A stretch of 64,000 nt of DNA from Nocardioides sp. S-1144 (GTDB lineage Bacteria; Actinomycetota; Actinomycetes; Propionibacteriales; Nocardioidaceae): the NCBI RefSeq assembly GCF_005954645.2, contig NZ_CP040695.2, forward strand, positions 2,728,001-2,792,000, written 5' to 3'. Under the pieces are notes generated by a model. It ran no database searches and was not told the DNA's origin. It saw nothing but the letters and a program-made list of their open reading frames with translations. The position numbers and the translations under genes are program-made. This document shows positions 36,014-43,999 of this stretch, piece by piece. The first letter of the stretch is position 1, and each line of letters starts with the position of its first letter.

Positions 36014-37324
36014 GTGAGACCGGACCTCGCCCGCGCCCTGGCCGCGGGTCTCCTCGCCGGGGAGTGGACGCCGGCGGGGCTCGTCGAGAGCGGCTCCATG
36101 GTCCTGGGCCGCCGCCGCCGGTGGCTGACCCCGCTCGCACGCCAGGCCCTCGAGCTCTACCCCCGCCCGCCGCACGACCGGCCGCGCGAGCTGGCCGCGG
36201 TGCTCGCGGGGCTGCCCGCGGCGGGCAGGGCGGCGGCCGACCGGCCGGTCTCCCGGCCCCTGTCCGGCACCCGGATGCTCGCGAACCCCTGGCGGCTCCC
36301 GGCCCTCGACGGCCTCGACGACCTGGCGCGCCACCTCGACCTCACCCCCGGCGAGCTCGACTGGTTTGCCGACCCGCGGCGCCTGGCCCGGCGCACCAGC
36401 GAGCCCCGGCTCCAGCACTACCGGGTGAGCCACCGGGTCGCGCCGAGCGGCGCCATCCGGGTGCTCGAGGCACCCAAGCCGCGGACCAAGGCCCTCCAGC
36501 GACTGCTGCTCGACGACGTCGTGTCCAGCATCGCGCCGCACGACGCCGCCCGGGGCTTCCGGCGCGGCGGCTCGGTGGGCTCGTACGCCGCCCCGCACGC
36601 CGGCCGACCGGTCGTGCTCCGGCTCGACCTGGAGTCGTTCTTCGCCAGCGTCACCGTCGCCCGGGTGTACGGGATCTGGCGCTCGGCCGGCTACCCCGAG
36701 CCCGTCGCCCACGCCCTGGCGGGGCTGACGACCACCGTGCTGCCCCACGCCGCGTGGCGCGCGATCCCGAGGCCGGCGCCCCCCCGCCTGCTCGACGCCC
36801 ACTGGCGCCTCGGTCGGCGGCTCGCCGCACCCCACCTCCCGCAGGGCGCGCCCACCTCCCCCGCCCTGGCCAACCTCGCGGCGTACCGCCTCGACGTCCG
36901 TCTCACCGCCCTCGCGCGGTCGTGGGGCGGCCGCTACACCCGCTACGCCGACGACCTCGCCCTGTCCGGCGACCGCGGCTGGGGCACCGGCACCTCGCGC
37001 CTGCTCGACGCGGTCGAGACGGTGGTGCGCGACGAGGGATTCCGCCTCAACCCCCGCAAGACCGCCGTCATGCCGCGCGGCGGCCGCCAGACCCTCGGCG
37101 GGCTCGTGGTCAACCAGCAACCCCGGGTCTCGCGCGCCGAGGTCGACACGCTGCGGGCCGTCGTGCACAACTGCCGGCGGTACGGCCCCAGCACCCAGAA
37201 CCGCGAGGAGCGACCGGCCTTCGCCGAGCACCTGCGCGGCCGGATCGCCTGGGTCGCCCAGCACGACCCCGCGCGCGGGGCGCGCCTGCTGGCCGACTAC
37301 GACACGATCGACTGGTCGCGCTGA
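36014..37324 (+). CDS. Retron-type reverse transcriptase
   Basis: The protein is 436 residues. Residues 1-130 are an extension of no recognised domain. The RT core then follows: LQHYRVSH (133 on), AARGFRRGGSV, the metal site RLDLESFF with Asp205, LPQGAPTSPALAN with Gln277, and TRYADDLALSGD with Tyr311-Ala-Asp313-Asp314. The retron NAxxH motif appears as YAAPH (191-195), and the VTG motif as LGGLVVN (361-367). GTG 36014 follows GAGGAG. It would reverse transcribe part of the structured RNA upstream. No separate effector gene is seen: upstream is a divergent MFS gene, and downstream a convergent cytochrome gene one base after the stop. A group II intron maturase is unlikely because the maturase domain is absent. 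Confidence 0.88.
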   Translation: MRPDLARALAAGLLAGEWTPAGLVESGSMVLGRRRRWLTPLARQALELYPRPPHDRPRELAAVLAGLPAAGRAAADRPVSRPLSGTRMLANPWRLPALDGLDDLARHLDLTPGELDWFADPRRLARRTSEPRLQHYRVSHRVAPSGAIRVLEAPKPRTKALQRLLLDDVVSSIAPHDAARGFRRGGSVGSYAAPHAGRPVVLRLDLESFFASVTVARVYGIWRSAGYPEPVAHALAGLTTTVLPHAAWRAIPRPAPPRLLDAHWRLGRRLAAPHLPQGAPTSPALANLAAYRLDVRLTALARSWGGRYTRYADDLALSGDRGWGTGTSRLLDAVETVVRDEGFRLNPRKTAVMPRGGRQTLGGLVVNQQPRVSRAEVDTLRAVVHNCRRYGPSTQNREERPAFAEHLRGRIAWVAQHDPARGARLLADYDTIDWSR

Positions 37325-37325
37325 G

Positions 37326-37937
37326 CTAGCGGACCTCGTCGGCCTCCTCGACCCAGGCACCGTGCTCGACCTCGGCCCACGTGCGCCGGACCCGGCCGGT
37401 GCGCATGCCCCGGCGGGCCTCCGGGTCCCGGTAGGCGTACAGGACGTGGCCGAGCACGAGCAGCCCGAGGCCGAGCGCGAACCAGTCGTGCACGAACGTC
37501 GCGCCCGCCCGCCAGGACAGCCGGACCAGGCCCGTCCACCCCAGGATGACCCCGGTGCCCAGCAGGACGCCGGTCGAGCCGGCCACCAGCCACGTGTTGA
37601 GCTTCTGGCCGGCGTTGAACTTGCCGACCCGGAGGTAGCCGTCGCGCCGGGTGCGGCTGCGCAGCCACCGCCGGTCGTCGCGGGTGAACCGGTTGAGCCG
37701 TCGCAGGTCGGCCCGGTAGGCCGCCGACGCGGCGCCCAGCAGCATCGGGACCGGCAGCGCGAGGCCGCACCACAGGTGGACGGTCTCGACGACGTGGCGG
37801 TGTCCCACGGCCAGCATGAGCGAGCCGTTGTAGAGGATCGCCGCGGTCACGATGCAGACCCCCATGAGGAGCGCCACGGACCGGTGCACCCAGCGCTCGG
37901 CGCGGGCGAACCGGTGCAGGTCGCGGGCCTCACTCAC
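37326..37937 (-). CDS. Cytochrome b subunit (FdnI/HyaC-like)
   Basis: The 203-residue membrane protein has four helices and heme-ligand histidines in RWVHRSVALLMGVC, HVVETVHLWCGLALPVPML and ATFVHDWFALGLGLLVLGHVLYAY. It resembles the di-heme b-type subunits of formate dehydrogenases and hydrogenases. The Mo-enzyme gene upstream overlaps it by eight bases, so the two are one operon. The cytochrome probably passes electrons from the exported Mo enzyme to the quinone pool (or the reverse). It differs from the MsrQ partner of MsrP in lacking visible similarity to YedZ. Confidence 0.85.
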   Translation of the reverse strand: MSEARDLHRFARAERWVHRSVALLMGVCIVTAAILYNGSLMLAVGHRHVVETVHLWCGLALPVPMLLGAASAAYRADLRRLNRFTRDDRRWLRSRTRRDGYLRVGKFNAGQKLNTWLVAGSTGVLLGTGVILGWTGLVRLSWRAGATFVHDWFALGLGLLVLGHVLYAYRDPEARRGMRTGRVRRTWAEVEHGAWVEEADEVR

Positions 37938-38616
37938 CGAGGTACCCGTCGAGGGGGTACCCGCGGTCCTCCCAGTAGCCCGGCTCGTTGTTGGAGGTGA
38001 CCTCGATCTCCGAGAGCCACTTGGCGCTCTTGTAGCCGTACATCGAGCCCGAGTAGATCCGCACCGGTCCTCCGTGGTCGTGGGTGACCGGCTCGCCGTA
38101 CATAGTCAGCACCACGAGGACGTCGTCGGCGCGGGCCTGCTCCAGGGTCATGTTGGTCGTGTAGGTCCCGTCGAAGGAGCGGAACCGCACCCCGACGGCC
38201 TCGCCGGTCGGCGCCGCGCTCTCCAGCAGGTCGGCCACCCGGACCCCGCTCCACGGCACGTCCTCGACCTTCCAGCCGGTGACGCAGTGGAACGTGTCGG
38301 AGAACGCCGTCTGCGGCAGCCCCTGGAGGTCGGCCAGCGAGTACGTCGCCGGGCGGTCGACGAGCCCGGACACGTCGAGGGCGTACGTCGAGGCGTCGCG
38401 TGCCTCGACCGGACCCGTGACGGAGTAGTAGCGCCAGGTGTCACCCACCGGGATCGCCGAGGTGAGCCCGGTCGGGTCCCGCAGCTGGATCGGGGCCAGC
38501 GCCCGGCTGAGCCCCTCCTGGACCCTGCTGCCGGTGACGACGCCGACCGCGCCGAGGCCGAGCAGGCCCAGCACGACGCGACGTCCGACCGGGGCGCCGT
38601 CCAAGGGGTCTGTCAC
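37930..38616 (-). CDS. Sulfite-oxidase-fold molybdopterin oxidoreductase
   Basis: The 228-residue exported enzyme has a Tat-like signal (VGRRVVLGLLGLGAVGVV, residues 8-26) and the sulfite-oxidase/YedY Mo-binding domain. The Mo-ligand Cys is in DTFHCVTGWKVEDVPWSGV, and the cofactor-contacting region is DHGGPVRIYSGSMYGYKSAKWLSEIEV. The Tat route fits a folded cofactor protein. GTG 38616 was preferred to TTG 38628. It may oxidise sulfite or reduce sulfoxides; partner cytochrome b and a divergent sulfonate-type importer favour sulfur chemistry. Confidence 0.88.
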   Translation of the reverse strand: MTDPLDGAPVGRRVVLGLLGLGAVGVVTGSRVQEGLSRALAPIQLRDPTGLTSAIPVGDTWRYYSVTGPVEARDASTYALDVSGLVDRPATYSLADLQGLPQTAFSDTFHCVTGWKVEDVPWSGVRVADLLESAAPTGEAVGVRFRSFDGTYTTNMTLEQARADDVLVVLTMYGEPVTHDHGGPVRIYSGSMYGYKSAKWLSEIEVTSNNEPGYWEDRGYPLDGYLGE

Positions 38617-38680
38617 GCCTCGACTCAACCACGACGGTGGTCGCGGCGCGGCCGGACGTCTCGATCCGGGGCGTCGTTCT

Positions 38681-38712
38681 TACTGGAGTAACTCAGTATG
38701 CTTTAGTACTCC
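38681..38712. promoter_or_regulatory. AT-rich operator-like palindromes before sulfonate ABC genes
   Basis: TACT-G-GAGT-A-ACTC-AGTA (38681-38698) is a nearly perfect palindrome. GGAGTA (38685-38690) is repeated inverted as TACTCC (38707-38712), with TATGCT (38697-38702) as a possible -10 between them. The element ends two bases before the permease ATG and lies between divergent operons. It is much richer in A/T than the rest of the window and is a good candidate regulator site. Confidence 0.5.
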
Positions 38713-38714
38713 GC

Positions 38715-39602
38715 ATGACTCAGACCCTGGCGCCGGCGGGAGCCGGTGCGCCGACGGATCCGTCCGTTCCGGCCCGCCCCACCAGGACCCGCCGGCCCCG
38801 GCGCTCGCTGCGCCTGCTCGGCCTGCACGCGACCACGTTCGTCGTCCTGGTGCTGGCCTGGTGGCTGGTCACGCGGGCCGGGTGGGTGCGCCCGCTGTAC
38901 CTGCCCTCCCCGGGCGCGGTGTGGGACGCCTTCGTCCGCGCCAACACCGACCACCCGGTCAGCTCCGGCTCCGAGCGCGTCGTGCGCGGCGAGCAGGGCT
39001 ACTACCTGTGGGAGCACCTGCTCGCGAGCCTGCAGCGCATCGGGATCGGCGTCGGGGCGGGCATCCTGCTCGGCGTCCCACTCGGCCTCGTGATGGCCAC
39101 CACCTGGCTCGGCACGGTGCTGGAGCCGTACCTGAGCTTCCTGCGCTCGCTGCCGCCGCTGGCCTACATCGGCCTCCTGATCGTGTGGTTCGGCATCGGC
39201 GACACCTCGAAGGTGTGGCTGCTGTTCCTGGCGGCGTTCCCGCCGATCGCGATGGCCACGATCAGCGGCGTGCGCGGCGTCCGCGAGGACCAGGTGAACG
39301 CCGGCCGCTCGCTCGGCGCCTCGCGCCGCCAGCTGCTCACCTCCGTCGTCCTGCCCGCGACGCTGCCCGAGGTGCTCACCGGCATCCGGGTGGCGACGGG
39401 GTTCGCGTGGACCACGGTGGTCGCCGCCGAGATCGCCAACGGCATCCCCGGCATCGGGGGCCTGGCGTACCTGGCCGGCGAGCAGCTCCAGAGCGCCCTC
39501 GTGATCGCCTGCATGGTCGTCATCGGACTGGCCGCGATCCTCCTCGATCTCGGGCTGAAGTCGTTGGAAAAGGCCCTCGTCCCCTGGCGGGGCAAGGCAT
39601 GA
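38715..39602 (+). CDS. ABC permease, sulfonate/taurine/nitrate type
   Basis: The 295-residue membrane protein belongs to the SsuC/TauC family. Six helices follow a Pro-rich N-terminus (WWLVTRAGWVRPLYLPSPGAVW opens the family pattern), and the EAA loop is VNAGRSLGASRRQLLTSVVLPATLPEVLTGI. It carries substrate across the membrane with the ATPase at 40692. It is the first gene of the operon permease, binding protein, ATPase; its stop overlaps a possible ATG of the next gene. The substrate may be an organosulfonate, from family and neighbours. Confidence 0.9.
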   Translation: MTQTLAPAGAGAPTDPSVPARPTRTRRPRRSLRLLGLHATTFVVLVLAWWLVTRAGWVRPLYLPSPGAVWDAFVRANTDHPVSSGSERVVRGEQGYYLWEHLLASLQRIGIGVGAGILLGVPLGLVMATTWLGTVLEPYLSFLRSLPPLAYIGLLIVWFGIGDTSKVWLLFLAAFPPIAMATISGVRGVREDQVNAGRSLGASRRQLLTSVVLPATLPEVLTGIRVATGFAWTTVVAAEIANGIPGIGGLAYLAGEQLQSALVIACMVVIGLAAILLDLGLKSLEKALVPWRGKA

Positions 39603-39634
39603 CGCGTCGAAGGACGCACGAAGGAGCAACCCCC

Positions 39635-40699
39635 GTGAAGACCACCATCACCGCGCTCGCGGCCGCCGCCCTGGCACTCTCGCTGTCCGGGTGCGTCGAG
39701 TCGGGGCGCAGCAGCGCCGCGGCGTCGCCGGACACCGACTGCCCCTGGGAGCCGGACGAGTCGATCACCACCGAGGCGCGCATCGCCTGGCAGGCCATCC
39801 CGAACGGCGACGTCGTCGTGAAGGACCTCGGGCTGCTCGAGGCCTGCATGCCGAACGCGAAGATCAGCTGGGTCCAGGCCGCGTCCGGCGGCGACGTCGT
39901 GAAGTACTACGGGTCCGGCGACGTCGACCTCGGCCTGATGGGATCCTCCCCGGCCACCATCGCCTCGTCCGACCCGGTCGTGCAGGACGTCGACATCGCG
40001 GTCGTCTGGATCCACGACGTGATCGGCGACGCCGAGTCGCTGATCGTCAAGGACCCCGCGATCACCGACATCGCCGGACTGCGCGGCAGGACCGTGGCGG
40101 TCCCGTTCAGCAGCACCGCGCACTACTCGCTCCTCCAGGCCCTCGCCGAGGCCGGGCTCGTGCCCGACGAGGACGTCACCGTCATCAACCTCGACCCCGA
40201 GAAGATGCCCGCGGCCTGGCAGGGCGACCAGATCGACGCCGCCTGGGTGTGGGACCCGACCCAGAGCCAGCTCCTCGAGGACGGCGGCGAGCGGATCCTG
40301 TCGAGCGCCGACACCGCCGAGGCCGGCCGGCCGACCTACGACGTGGGCACGGCGAGCCGGGCGTTCATCGACGCCAACCCCGACTTCCTCGCCCAGTGGG
40401 CCAAGGCGCAGGACCACGCCGTCCGGCTGATCGAGGACGACCCGGCCGCGGCCGCGGAGTCGGTCGCCGTCGCCCTCGGCATCGACCCCGCCGACGCCGA
40501 GAAGCAGTTCGCCGGGCTGACCTACCTCACCGCCGAGGAGCAGGCCGGCCCCGACTACCTGGGCGGCACGTTCGCCTCCGACCTCTTCAACACCGCCGGG
40601 TTCCTCCTGGAGCAGGGCGGCATCGAGGGCGTCGGCACCGAGGAGGACTACGCCGACCACGTGGACGCGGGGCCGGCCGCGAGCGTCTCCGGTGACTGA
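39635..40699 (+). CDS. ABC substrate-binding lipoprotein (TauA/SsuA type)
   Basis: The 354-residue lipoprotein has a signal (VKTTITALAAAALALS) with lipobox LSGC, then a type II periplasmic-binding fold: ARIAWQAIPNGDVVVKDLGLLEA, YYGSGDVDLGLMGSSPATIASSD, GLRGRTVAVPFSSTAHYSLLQALAEAGL and QIDAAWVWDPTQSQLLEDGGERIL. This is the taurine/nitrate/sulfonate binding group. AAGGAG (39621-39626) picks GTG 39635 rather than the upstream ATG 39599. It would capture substrate outside the membrane and hand it to the permease. Confidence 0.9.
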   Translation: MKTTITALAAAALALSLSGCVESGRSSAAASPDTDCPWEPDESITTEARIAWQAIPNGDVVVKDLGLLEACMPNAKISWVQAASGGDVVKYYGSGDVDLGLMGSSPATIASSDPVVQDVDIAVVWIHDVIGDAESLIVKDPAITDIAGLRGRTVAVPFSSTAHYSLLQALAEAGLVPDEDVTVINLDPEKMPAAWQGDQIDAAWVWDPTQSQLLEDGGERILSSADTAEAGRPTYDVGTASRAFIDANPDFLAQWAKAQDHAVRLIEDDPAAAAESVAVALGIDPADAEKQFAGLTYLTAEEQAGPDYLGGTFASDLFNTAGFLLEQGGIEGVGTEEDYADHVDAGPAASVSGD

Positions 40700-41495
40700 G
40701 GCAGCCAGCGGCCGCCACGACCGGCGGGTGGAGATCGCCGGCGTGCGGCACCACTTCACCGTGGGCGGTGCCGCCGTCCCGGCGCTCGACCGGATCGACC
40801 TGACCGTCGAGCCCGGTGAGTTCGTGACCCTCGCCGGGCCGTCGGGGTGCGGGAAGACGACGCTGCTCCGGCTGGTCGCCGGCTTCACCACGCCGAGCGA
40901 GGGCACGGTGAGCATCGACGGCTCGCCGGTGCGCGGTCCCGGCCCCGAGCGCGGCGTCGTGTTCCAGCAGGCGACGCTCTACCCCTGGCTGTCGGTCCGG
41001 CGCAACGTCGAGCTCGGACCCCGGCTGCGCGGGGTCCCGAAGCGGGAGCGGGCCCGCATCTCGGAGGAGTACCTGCAGCTCGTGGGACTCTCCGACTTCG
41101 CCGACCACCGGCCCTACGAGCTGTCCGGCGGCATGCAGCAGCGGTGCCAGATCGCGCGGGTGCTGGCCAACGAGCCCGACATCGTGCTCATGGACGAGCC
41201 GTTCGGCGCCCTCGACGCCCTCACGCGGGAGCGGCTGCAGGCCGAGCTGCTGGAGATCTGGCGCGCGACGGGCCGGACGATCCTGTTCATCACGCACAGC
41301 GTCGACGAGGCGGTGTTCCTCGGCTCGCGGGTCATGGTGATGAGCCCTCGGCCCGGGCGGATCGTGCTCGACGAGCCGGCGGTCTTCACCGACGGCGGCA
41401 CCCGGGTCCCGGCCGGCGAGATCCGTGCGCTGCCCGAGTACGTCGCGCTGTGCGACCGCGTCCGCTCGGCGATCCAGGCACCGGTCGCGGTCTGA
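40692..41495 (+). CDS. ABC ATP-binding protein, sulfonate/taurine/nitrate type
   Basis: The 267-residue ATPase belongs to the SsuB/TauB family. Walker A is AGPSGCGKTT, Q-loop GVVFQQATLYPWLSVRRNVELG, signature ELSGGMQQRCQIARVLANEP, Walker B VLMDEPFGALDALTRERL and switch His in LFITHSVDEAVFLGSRV. It starts within the binding-protein gene (8-base overlap), so the three genes are translated together. It ends the operon. Confidence 0.93.
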   Translation: MTEAASGRHDRRVEIAGVRHHFTVGGAAVPALDRIDLTVEPGEFVTLAGPSGCGKTTLLRLVAGFTTPSEGTVSIDGSPVRGPGPERGVVFQQATLYPWLSVRRNVELGPRLRGVPKRERARISEEYLQLVGLSDFADHRPYELSGGMQQRCQIARVLANEPDIVLMDEPFGALDALTRERLQAELLEIWRATGRTILFITHSVDEAVFLGSRVMVMSPRPGRIVLDEPAVFTDGGTRVPAGEIRALPEYVALCDRVRSAIQAPVAV

Positions 41496-41598
41496 AGGTC
41501 GCCCCCCGGCGATCCGGTGTCCTAGCCTGGCGTCGTGTCTCGTCCCACGCACCCACCCCGCCCCCCGTGGCGGGTGTTGGTCACGGAACGGAGCCACG

Positions 41599-41757
41599 AT
41601 GGCTCATTCACCTCATCGGCACCAGAAGGGCTGCCCGCTCTGCAAGCCGCACAAGGATCGCCGTCACGGCCGCGCCGTCCGCGAGCCCTGGAGCGTGCTT
41701 CGCAAGGTCGGCAAGAGGCGGCGGCTCCGTCGCGGTGATCTCGGCGACGCCGACTGA
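41599..41757 (+). CDS. Small CPLC-motif basic protein
   Basis: The 52-residue protein begins MAHSPHRHQKGCPLCKPHKDRRHG and is rich in Arg/Lys/His with one CxxC pair that could bind a metal. Short proteins with this CPLCKPHK pattern occur in many actinobacteria with no known role; nucleic-acid or zinc binding is a guess. The ATG follows ACGGAG. It is the last gene before the IS30 remnant, whose first base is next to its stop. Confidence 0.75.
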   Translation: MAHSPHRHQKGCPLCKPHKDRRHGRAVREPWSVLRKVGKRRRLRRGDLGDAD

Positions 41758-42141
41758 TCACCTCGCCCGCGCGTCGTCCGTAGCTCGGGCGGGCGACGCG
41801 CGGTCGCCCTGGCGCCGCCCGACCGAGTCCGGGAGGAGCTCGACCCACGGTCGCTGCACAGCGTGGTCGAGGCGACGAGCCTTGGGACGCCGAGCCTTGA
41901 TCGCTGCGTCGGCCTGAGCGCGCTCAGCGTCATAGACCCCGCCGGTACCCCTGCCCTTGACCCCGCACGATCCCCGCACGCGGGGAACCACCCCAGGTGC
42001 GGAGAAGCTGCGCTTCAACTCACGACACACCGTCGAGGGATGCTTCCCGACCGCCGCGGCAATGTGCCGCTGCGTCAACCCCGCCCGATAACCCCGCCCG
42101 ATGACCCGACGCTCATCCAGCGTCACCCACACACCTGCCAT
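41758..42141 (-). pseudogene. IS30 transposase, N-terminal half (inverted)
   Basis: The open frame of 127 residues starts MAGVWVTLDERRVIGRGYRAGLTQRHIAAAVGKHPSTVCRELKRSFS, the IS30 helix-turn-helix, and runs to KARRPKARRLDHAVQRPWVELLPDSVGR, where transposase similarity fades. It has no catalytic residues. It could still bind the ends of related elements. Confidence 0.75.
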
Positions 42142-42199
42142 GACTGCAACCTCCCACCACCCAAAGTTGCAACCACCACTGGAAACCAAGACAGGCGCG

Positions 42200-42679
42200 T
42201 TGCGCGAGAAGGTCTGGGAGGCTCTGCGGGCAGACTGGTCACCGCAACAGATCTCGAGCTCGCTGCCTGTGCTGTACCCGAGGAGCCGGCGGATGCGTAT
42301 GTCACCCGAGACCATCTACCAACCGTTGTTCGTCCAGACCAAGGGCGAGCTCAAGCGCGAGCTGACCGCGCATCGGCGTACCCAGCGCCGCAACCGCAAG
42401 CCCCAGATCGGTAACGATGGCCCCAACACGCACAGTTCCGCATCGAGACCGGCATGCCGATCTGCTCTGCGACCCTCAGTCACCCTGGCAACCCGGCACC
42501 AACGAGAACACCAACGGGCTGCTGGTCAGTGCTGGGCCAAAGGCTCGGACCTGCGGGCGCTGACCCAGACCGAGTGCGACGAGGTCGCAAGGCGCCTGAA
42601 CACCAGGCCACGCAAGACCCTTGGATGGCAGACTCCCGCCAGAGTCCTCAACGCGAGACTCGTCGTAACAATCAGTTGA
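42200..42679 (+). pseudogene. IS30 transposase, middle and C-terminal fragments
   Basis: Residues LREKVWEALRADWSPQQISS through MSPETIYQPLFVQTKGELKREL are the IS30 middle region. After an internal deletion, FRIETGMPIC, GTNENTNGLL and QCWAKGSDL...RRLNTRPRKTLGWQTPARVLNARL give the end, in three successive reading frames. At least two single-base frameshifts lie near 42463 and 42525. This is a degraded copy. Confidence 0.75.
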
Positions 42680-42717
42680 CTCCGGGTTGGGTTCCTCCAC
42701 AGGCAGATCGAACACAC

Positions 42718-42746
42718 TGTCGATCGTCGGTAGCCGCCGGTAGAAT
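42718..42746 (+). promoter_or_regulatory. Candidate promoter of the DUF222/HNH gene
   Basis: TGTCGA (42718-42723) and TAGAAT (42741-42746) are 17 bases apart. The ATG at 42753 would be at or next to the start of transcription, so the message would be leaderless, as is common in actinobacteria. Confidence 0.45.
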
Positions 42747-42752
42747 CAGGCT

Positions 42753-43993
42753 ATGAGCAAGCACCCCGGCGACCGCCACGACGGGCACCCCGTCGCCCGG
42801 TTCGTCGCGCTGCTCGAGGCCGAGCTCGCGGCCCTGGTGGAGGGCCCCGACGTGGTCGCTGGACTCTGCGACGACGGCCGACCTGGTGCCGCGGCTGGCT
42901 GGGCTCGTGGCTGGGGTGCAGGAGCTCGAGGCCCGCGTGGTGGGCCACGCGGGGGTGCTGGATCTGCCGGGTTCGATCGGTGCGCGGTCGCTGGCTGCTT
43001 GGTTGGCCCGGGTGACCCGGGTGACCGGTGCCGAGGCTGCGCGGAAGGCTCGACTGGCTGGCGACCTCGCCGCCCACGAGCCCGTCCGGGTGGCGATGGC
43101 CAAGGGACGGTTGCACGGCGAGCAGGCCAAGGTCATCGCCGCCGCGGTCGGCGACCTCGACGGTGACCACCTTGCGTGGCGCGACAAAGCCGAGGCCCAC
43201 CTGCTCGGAGAGGCCCGCCCACCACGACGCCCACGACCTGAAGACCCTGGGCCGGCGGATCCTGGAGACGATCGACCCCGACCAGGCCGACGAGCACGAA
43301 GCCCGACTGCTGGAGGCCGAGGAGGCGAGGGCCCGGAAGAAGACTCGCTTCGCGATGTGGGACGACGGCGAAGGTCTCGCGCACGGCCGGTTCACCCTGC
43401 CCTCCGCCCAGGCCTCGATGCTGCGCAAAGCACTCACCGCGATCGCGGCCCCCAAGCACGTCCGCGCCACCGACGGCGCCGGCTCCTACGACCACGAGCG
43501 ACCGACCCCGGAACGCCTCGGGCAGGCGTTCCGCGAGTACGTCGAGCGCTACCCGACCAACCAGCTCCCGGCGATGGGCGGGGTGAACGCCACCGTGGTG
43601 GTGACGATGACCCTTGACGCGCTCAACGGCGGACTTGAGGCAGCCCACCTCGACACCGGGACCGCGGTCTCACCCGAGCAGGCCCGACGACTGGCCTGCG
43701 AGGCCGGGATCGTCCCCGCCGTCCTCGACGGCGCCGGCCAGGTCCTCGACCTCGGCCGCAAGCGCCGCTTCCACACCCCCGGGCAACGACTCGCGATCAC
43801 CCTCGAGCAGCAGCACTGCCAGCACCCGACCTGCACCACCCCCGCCGCCTACTGCCACACCCACCACGGCATCCCGTGGTCCGAGGGCGGCAGGACCGAC
43901 ACCCGCGACGCCGTCCTGCTCTGCCCCTTCCACCACCACCAGACCCACCGAGCCGCCCACGCCACCGGCCAGACCCACCCGTTGCGCACCTAG
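42753..43993 (+). pseudogene. DUF222/HNH endonuclease with two frameshifts
   Basis: The family is the 13E12-like DUF222 + HNH proteins that are abundant in Nocardioides and mycobacteria. The coding frame changes twice by one base: near 42860 (from ALVEGPDVVAGL to DSATTADLVPRLAGLVAGVQELEARVVGHAG) and near 43215 (from LLGEA to HHDAHDLKTLGRRILETI). The middle is DUF222 (LAAWLARVTRVTGAEAARKARL). The C-terminus has an intact HNH core: QHCQHPTCTTPAAYCHTHHGIPWSEGG and DAVLLCPFHHHQTHR. Either it is a decaying pseudogene or there are two assembly errors. It follows the IS30 remnant, which suggests an unstable spot. Confidence 0.8.
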
Positions 43994-43999
43994 GTCGAC

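Larger units (their letters stand above)
41758..42679. mobile_element. Rearranged IS30-family remnant
   Basis: Two parts of an IS30 transposase lie back to back. The N-terminal helix-turn-helix half reads leftward (41758-42141), and the middle plus C-terminal part reads rightward (about 42200-42679). Inverting the left segment would restore an N-to-C order joined near RRLDH / LREKVW. The DDE core between GNDGPNTHS and FRIETG is missing and the C-terminal piece has frameshifts, so it cannot transpose. GC content is lower than in the neighbours, in line with an imported element. No terminal inverted repeats were identified. Confidence 0.7.

Noticed and set aside
35811..36017. 68-codon GTG frame across the candidate retron RNA, overlapping the RT start by four bases (GTGA)
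   Set aside because: The overlap is suggestive of coupling, but the frame is low-complexity Arg/Ala/Gly/Thr with no ribosome site and the perfect inverted repeat plus hairpins explain the region better. It remains the main alternative to the ncRNA reading.
36014..37324. Group II intron maturase or DGR reverse transcriptase
   Set aside because: No maturase X/DNA-binding domain or intron RNA is visible, and no template/variable repeat pair or target gene was seen nearby.
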